This document shows positions 60,959 to 64,000 of a stretch of 64,000 bases of DNA, piece by piece. Within the stretch, counting starts at the first letter, position 1, and every line of letters starts with the position of its first letter. This stretch comes from Chloroflexota bacterium (lineage in GTDB: Bacteria; Chloroflexota; Dehalococcoidia; Lucifugimonadales; Australimonadaceae), in NCBI GenBank assembly GCA_009838965.1, contig VXQP01000069.1, forward strand, positions 7,130 to 71,129, given 5' to 3'. The notes beneath the pieces are model-generated. The model made no database searches. It saw nothing but the letters and a program-made list of their open reading frames with translations, and had not been told where the DNA came from. Both the position numbers and the translations under genes were made by a program.

Positions 60959-61377
60959 CGCGACGGCCCCGCGCCGTCCACGATGCCGACCACATCTTCG
61001 AGTCCGCCTATCGTGAACGCTCCGGACGTGTTCATGCCTGCGAAGAGGCATCCGGCGGACGCTGCGGTCTGCCTGCCGGCGTCGGAACAGTCCACCAGCA
61101 GCACTTCCCATGGGGGCACGTCCAGTACCTCACAGGCGCGGAAGAGCAGGTCCGGCGCAGGCATCGGCTTCCGCTCGCTGTCCGTCCCCACCAGCGCGTG
61201 CGGGATGAGCTCAAGCGTTTCGAGGAGTGTCCTGGTGGGTTCGGAGGGGTTGTTCGTGAGCACGGCGGAGACGACGCCGCGCGCGTCCAAAGCGTCGAGC
61301 AATGCGGAGGCGCCCGGCTTCGCCGAATCGTCTACCACGATGGTGTCCAGCGTGAAGAAGACTGCGCTCAACTGCAT
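60955..61377 (-). CDS. HAD-fold protein lacking the nucleophile Asp
   Basis: A 140-residue protein with the core HAD motifs but no cap. Motif I reads FFTLDTIVVDD, where the first Asp of DxDGT is Thr; motif II is LTNNPS; motif III has Lys in ERKPMPAPDLLFRAC; motif IV is LLVDCSDAGRQTAASAG. Loss of the nucleophile predicts no phosphatase activity, so it may be a binding or regulatory protein. The ATG at 61377 (MQLSAVFFTLD) follows TATGCT by seven bases, again without a ribosome site. Its promoter is back to back with that of the FmdB gene. Confidence 0.75.
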   Translation of the reverse strand: MQLSAVFFTLDTIVVDDSAKPGASALLDALDARGVVSAVLTNNPSEPTRTLLETLELIPHALVGTDSERKPMPAPDLLFRACEVLDVPPWEVLLVDCSDAGRQTAASAGCLFAGMNTSGAFTIGGLEDVVGIVDGAGPSR

Positions 61378-61443
61378 GCCGCACAGCATAACGGCTGGCG
61401 GGGTAAACTACCTCCGCCCAACGATACAGAAGGAGCGGACCTG

Positions 61444-61650
61444 ATGGCGCTTTACGAGTACCGCTGCACGGACTGCGGGAACGAATTCGAGCAGCGCAGG
61501 CCGATGAGCGAGGCGGACAGCCCGGCGGAGTGTCCGGTGTGCGGCGGTGAGGCGGTGAGGCTTCCTTCCGTGTTCGCCTCCAAGGACGGCTACACGTTAC
61601 GGGTGCCGCGCGCCGGGGCCTTCCGTTCGGGGCAGTCCGGTCAGGGCTAG
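61444..61650 (+). CDS. FmdB-family zinc ribbon protein
   Basis: A 68-residue protein with the FmdB signature: MALYEYRCTDCGNEFEQRRPM, then CPVCGGEAVRLPSVFASK. Two CxxC pairs form one zinc ribbon. AAGGAG lies upstream of the ATG. Members are small putative regulators with no settled function. A coiled-coil microprotein gene follows after 26 bases. Confidence 0.9.
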   Translation: MALYEYRCTDCGNEFEQRRPMSEADSPAECPVCGGEAVRLPSVFASKDGYTLRVPRAGAFRSGQSGQG

Positions 61651-61676
61651 ACGCAACGTCATAGGAGCAGAGCAGC

Positions 61677-61805
61677 ATGGTCAGCAAGTCGGAGCTTACG
61701 GTCGTGGAAGTCGAACTCAAGCAGGTGCGGGTCGAGCTCGCGACACTCCGTGCAGAGGTCGCTTCTCTGCGCAGCGAGGTCGACGCGCTGAAGGCGAAGG
61801 GTTAG
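61677..61805 (+). CDS. 42-residue coiled-coil microprotein
   Basis: The short frame MVSKSELTVVEVELKQVRVELATL continues with RAEVASLRSEVDALKAKG and forms clear heptads with Val/Leu at a and d positions over almost its whole length. AGGAG lies nine bases before the ATG, and the stop is immediately followed by a family-2 repeat. It probably shares a transcript with the FmdB gene. It resembles small leucine-zipper-like proteins; the function is unknown. Confidence 0.65.
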   Translation: MVSKSELTVVEVELKQVRVELATLRAEVASLRSEVDALKAKG

Positions 61806-61813
61806 AACAAGCC

Positions 61814-61864
61814 TGTCATTCCGAGCGGAGCCCCGCGCTTTAGCGCGCAGAATCCTCTCGGGAA
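61814..61864 (+). repeat. Small palindromic repeat, family 2, solo arm
   Basis: TGTCATTCCGAGCGGAGC, a CGCGCT-tta-GCGCG dyad and GAATCCTCTCGGGAAG. It matches the left part of the element at 63142-63250. It lies in the gap between the microprotein and MFS genes. Confidence 0.65.
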
Positions 61865-61901
61865 GTATGGACCGAATGCGGGTGCGGTACCATGCGGGGC
61901 G

Positions 61902-63074
61902 ATGTCCGCCGCACCCCGAGCACTCGTTGCAGAATCAGGCCTCTACGTCCACACCACCGCGTACAGCGTCGTGCTGGGCGGCATCATCGTCCTGGTGCCC
62001 CTGTACATCATCTCCCTCGGTTACAACCCGGGCTGGCTTGGCGTCATCATCGCGGGGCAAGGGCTGTTCCAGGTGGCGCTGCGGATGTTCGGCGGCGTCA
62101 TCTCCGACCGCATCGGCGAGCGGTGGGTGATTCAGGCGAGCTTCGCCGCGCTGGTGGTAGGCACACTCGGGCTCGCGTTCTCATCGTCGCTGTTTGCGCT
62201 ACTGGCGGCGCAAGTGCTGTTTGGCGGTTCCCGCGCCATCTACTGGACATCCTCGCAGTCATACGGCAGCCGGATCGACGAGTCTCGTCCCACAACGCTG
62301 ATGGGTCGGTTCTTCGGGTTCGCGGCAGTGGGCGGGCTGGCGGGCAACGCGGGCGGCGGGTTCGTCGCGGTCATATTGGGGTATCAGGAGGGGTTCTTCA
62401 TCGCTGCGGCCATATCGGCCGGGGCGATGGTGGTGGTGGCGGTCATGCCCCAGCTGCCGAGGCGGGCGGCGATGACGCTCCGCGAGATACTCGGGCCGGT
62501 GCCGGGTGTGTTCCGCAACCGCGCCACGCTGCTCCCGGCGGTGATGGCGCTCGGGACCTCGCTGCACGTCTCGGTGCTCTCGTCGGTGGGCGCGGCGGTC
62601 TACAAGGAGTTCGGGTTCGACGATGACGCATTCGGCGTGCTGATGGCGATCCACGCGGGCGGCGCCATCGTGGCCGGGTTCCTGTTTGCGCGCCTGCTCA
62701 GACGGGTGGGGCAACGACCGACCTACGCGGTGACCATGGCGCTGCACGGTCTGCCGCTGATCGGGATCGTGCTATGGGGCGGCAGCTACCCGGCGGCGGT
62801 CGCGCTGATGTTCGTGCTCGGACTGTCGTTCAACGCGGGCCGCGTGCTGAACGTGAGCATCACGGCGATGGTGAGCAGCCCGGAGCAGCGGGGCGTATTC
62901 ATGGCGGTGGTCGGCATCTACTGGGCGTCCGGGCAGATGCTGGGGCCGCTGCTGTTCGGGCCGCTCGCGGCGGTCACGAGCCTCACCTTCTCCTTCATCG
63001 TCGCTGGGGCGTTGATGACCGTGGCCGCGCTGCTGACACCGCTGCTCTACGCCGCGTCACGTGAGCGGGTCTGA
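61902..63074 (+). CDS. MFS transporter
   Basis: A 390-residue, 12-helix major facilitator protein. It has the A motif between helices 2 and 3 (RMFGGVISDRIGERWVIQ), YWTSSQSYGSRIDESRPTTLMGRFFGF between helices 4 and 5, and a C-terminal half repeating the pattern (AGFLFARLLRRVGQRPTYAV). TACCAT lies eight bases before the ATG with no ribosome site. It resembles multidrug/sugar-type exporters (MFS_1); the substrate is unknown. It is flanked on both sides by family-2 repeats. Confidence 0.88.
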   Translation: MSAAPRALVAESGLYVHTTAYSVVLGGIIVLVPLYIISLGYNPGWLGVIIAGQGLFQVALRMFGGVISDRIGERWVIQASFAALVVGTLGLAFSSSLFALLAAQVLFGGSRAIYWTSSQSYGSRIDESRPTTLMGRFFGFAAVGGLAGNAGGGFVAVILGYQEGFFIAAAISAGAMVVVAVMPQLPRRAAMTLREILGPVPGVFRNRATLLPAVMALGTSLHVSVLSSVGAAVYKEFGFDDDAFGVLMAIHAGGAIVAGFLFARLLRRVGQRPTYAVTMALHGLPLIGIVLWGGSYPAAVALMFVLGLSFNAGRVLNVSITAMVSSPEQRGVFMAVVGIYWASGQMLGPLLFGPLAAVTSLTFSFIVAGALMTVAALLTPLLYAASRERV

Positions 63075-63075
63075 T

Positions 63076-63125
63076 CCCCTCGCCCTTTGGGAGAGGGCAA
63101 CGCGCTTAGCGCGTGGGTGAGGGTT
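63076..63125 (-). repeat. Small palindromic repeat, family 1, copy C
   Basis: Read on the minus strand it is AACCCTCACCCACGCGC-taa-GCGCGTTGCCCTCTCCC-aaa-GGGCGAGGGG. It has the same layout as the copies at 9020 and 9846. It begins right after the MFS stop codon and could serve as its transcript end. Confidence 0.72.
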
Positions 63126-63141
63126 GGCGGTGGGCTGGGAC

Positions 63142-63250
63142 TGTCATCCCGAGCGCAGCCGAGGAATCTCTCGGGCAGGGCGTTGCCGTCCACCGACGTT
63201 CCTTCCCTGAGAGATGTTTCGACTTCGCCTCCGGCTCCGCTCAACATGAC
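63142..63250. repeat. Palindromic repeat, family 2, with terminal inverted repeats (MITE-like)
   Basis: The left end is TGTCATCCCGAGCGCAGC and the right end, read in reverse complement, is TGTCATGTTGAGCGGAGC. Both ends continue into AATCTCTCGGG and ACATCTCTCAGGG, giving a ~109-bp imperfect palindrome. There is no coding capacity, so it would need an enzyme from elsewhere. The right end supplies the stop codon of the DUF951 gene. Confidence 0.7.
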
Positions 63251-63447
63251 AACTTGATGGATGCCGGAGGCAGGTGCGACTTCGCGGCGCGTTCGAGTTT
63301 GCGGCGGGGGGTCAGCAGGTAGTGGCCGCAGGTGAGGCAGCGGATGCCGACGTCAGCGCCGAGCCGCTCGACGCGCCACTCTACGCCGCCGCACGGGTGC
63401 GGCTTGCGGAGCGTGAGCCGCTCGCCGAGGTGAAACTCTACGGCCAC
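63241..63447 (-). CDS. DUF951 zinc-binding protein
   Basis: A 68-residue protein matching DUF951: [21 protein letters not shown], then [36 protein letters not shown], with three Cys and one His as likely metal ligands. The GTG start at 63447 overlaps the pyrF stop by ten bases. The last ~3 residues and the stop codon come from the end of the family-2 repeat, so the C-terminus is probably altered. The function is unknown; members often lie near translation or nucleotide genes. Confidence 0.85.
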   Translation of the reverse strand: MAVEFHLGERLTLRKPHPCGGVEWRVERLGADVGIRCLTCGHYLLTPRRKLERAAKSHLPPASIKLSC

Positions 63448-64000
63448 GGCTTGCCCATCCGTTCGAGTTCCTCGTTGATTGCGGCGCGCAGGCGCTCTGC
63501 CTCGGCGCGGGCGGCCTCCGCGAAGTCCGCGCCCTTCGACGCGTAGATGACGCTGCGGGACGCGGAGATGAGCACGCGGCGTCCGTTCTCGTCGATGCCG
63601 TTCCGCACGGACGCCTCGAGGTCGCCGCCCTGCGCGCCGATGCCGGGGATGAGGATCGGCATCGAGCCGACGATGCTCCGCACTCGCGCGAGCTCGTCGG
63701 GGACCGTTGCGCCGACGACGAGCCCGACGTTGCCGTTGTCGTTCCACGCGACCGCCTGCCGCGCGACCTCCTCGTAGAGCGGGCCCTCGGCCCCGTTGCT
63801 GCGCACGGTGAGGTCCTGGAACTCGGCGCTGCCGGGGTTGGAGGTGCGCGTGAGTACGAAGACGCCCCTGTCCGCGTAGTCCAGGAACGGCTGTACGGCG
63901 TCGTGCCCCTGGTACGGGTTCACGGTGAGGGCGTCCGCGCCCCACTTTTCGAACGCGGCCTTCGCGTAGGCCCTGGACGTGTTGTCCATGTCGCCGCGCT
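63438..64000 (-). CDS. pyrF: Orotidine 5'-phosphate decarboxylase (partial, 5' end beyond window)
   Basis: The last step to UMP. The visible C-terminal ~187 residues show GADALTVNPYQGHDAVQPFLDY, FVLTRTSNPGSAEFQDL, VGLVVGATVPDELARVRSIV and IPGIGAQGGDLEASV, which are type 2 (longer) PyrF blocks with the phosphate-binding IPGIGAQGG. The reading frame stays open to the window end (GDMDNTSRAYAKAAFEKW), so the start and the catalytic Lys region lie outside. It is separate from the pyr operon at 9-16 kb and is coupled to the DUF951 gene. Confidence 0.93.
   Translation of the reverse strand, partial: RGDMDNTSRAYAKAAFEKWGADALTVNPYQGHDAVQPFLDYADRGVFVLTRTSNPGSAEFQDLTVRSNGAEGPLYEEVARQAVAWNDNGNVGLVVGATVPDELARVRSIVGSMPILIPGIGAQGGDLEASVRNGIDENGRRVLISASRSVIYASKGADFAEAARAEAERLRAAINEELERMGKPWP

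Overview
The window is a 64 kb piece of a GC-rich (about 60-65%) bacterial chromosome, densely packed with short operons and free of rRNA. My best guess is a Chloroflexota lineage (SAR202/Dehalococcoidia-like). The hints are an Alternative Complex III operon with a split ActB, a hypoxanthine phosphoribosyltransferase fused to a nuclease-like domain, a DUF951 zinc protein, MmgE/PrpD and amidohydrolase-2 catabolic genes, a giant cadherin-repeat surface protein, and many promoters of the form TANNNT-N6-ATG that imply leaderless mRNAs. This placement is inference; no rRNA is present to confirm it.

Layout. 0.06-2.8 kb (minus): truncated MFS transporter, ABM-domain monooxygenase, EamA transporter that seems to start on ATC, and a kinase-fold protein. 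2.9-6.3 kb (minus): three-gene soluble flavoprotein / iron-sulfur / CCG-domain reductase related to SdhABE or thiol:fumarate reductase. 6.9-9.0 kb (plus): pyruvate kinase and a LON-domain protein. 9.1-16.6 kb (plus): pyrimidine operon pyrR-pyrB-pyrC-carA-carB behind a textbook PyrR attenuator, followed by the HPRT fusion. 18.2-22.5 kb: amidohydrolase, glmS and an unrecognised TIM-barrel-like protein.

22.5-31.1 kb is the centrepiece: a contiguous selenium-uptake and selenoneine-biosynthesis locus. It holds egtD (histidine to hercynine) with a LysR regulator, a divergent phosphonate/selenate-type ABC transporter (binding lipoprotein, ATPase, two permeases), and a convergent operon senC-senA-senB. 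SenC (selenophosphate synthetase) contains an in-frame UGA at codon 17 followed by a SECIS-like hairpin, so it is itself a selenoprotein. Import, activation (SenC), selenosugar formation (SenB) and C-Se bond formation on hercynine (SenA) would make a complete pathway in under 9 kb.

31.2-33.7 kb: an MmgE/PrpD protein and a LigJ-like amidohydrolase. 33.7-42.8 kb: a 2748-residue cadherin/Ig-like repeat protein with a dockerin-like end, overlapped by a small stalk protein with a C-terminal membrane anchor. 42.86-43.48 kb: a pair of about 185-bp direct repeats flanking a small zinc-ribbon gene. 43.5-47.1 kb: an HTH membrane protein, epoxide hydrolase, three tRNAs (Phe, Gly, Leu) and an Lrp/AsnC regulator. 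47.2-59.8 kb: a Tat-signal microprotein, then a long respiratory operon encoding Alternative Complex III (actA, actB in two genes, two NrfD subunits, actD, actE) directly followed by cytochrome c maturation genes (ccmH, ccmF, a CcmI-like protein and a secreted partner). 59.8-64 kb: an orphan ABC ATPase, a HAD-like protein lacking its nucleophile, an FmdB zinc ribbon, a 42-residue coiled-coil microprotein, an MFS transporter, two families of small palindromic repeats, a DUF951 protein and pyrF running off the window.
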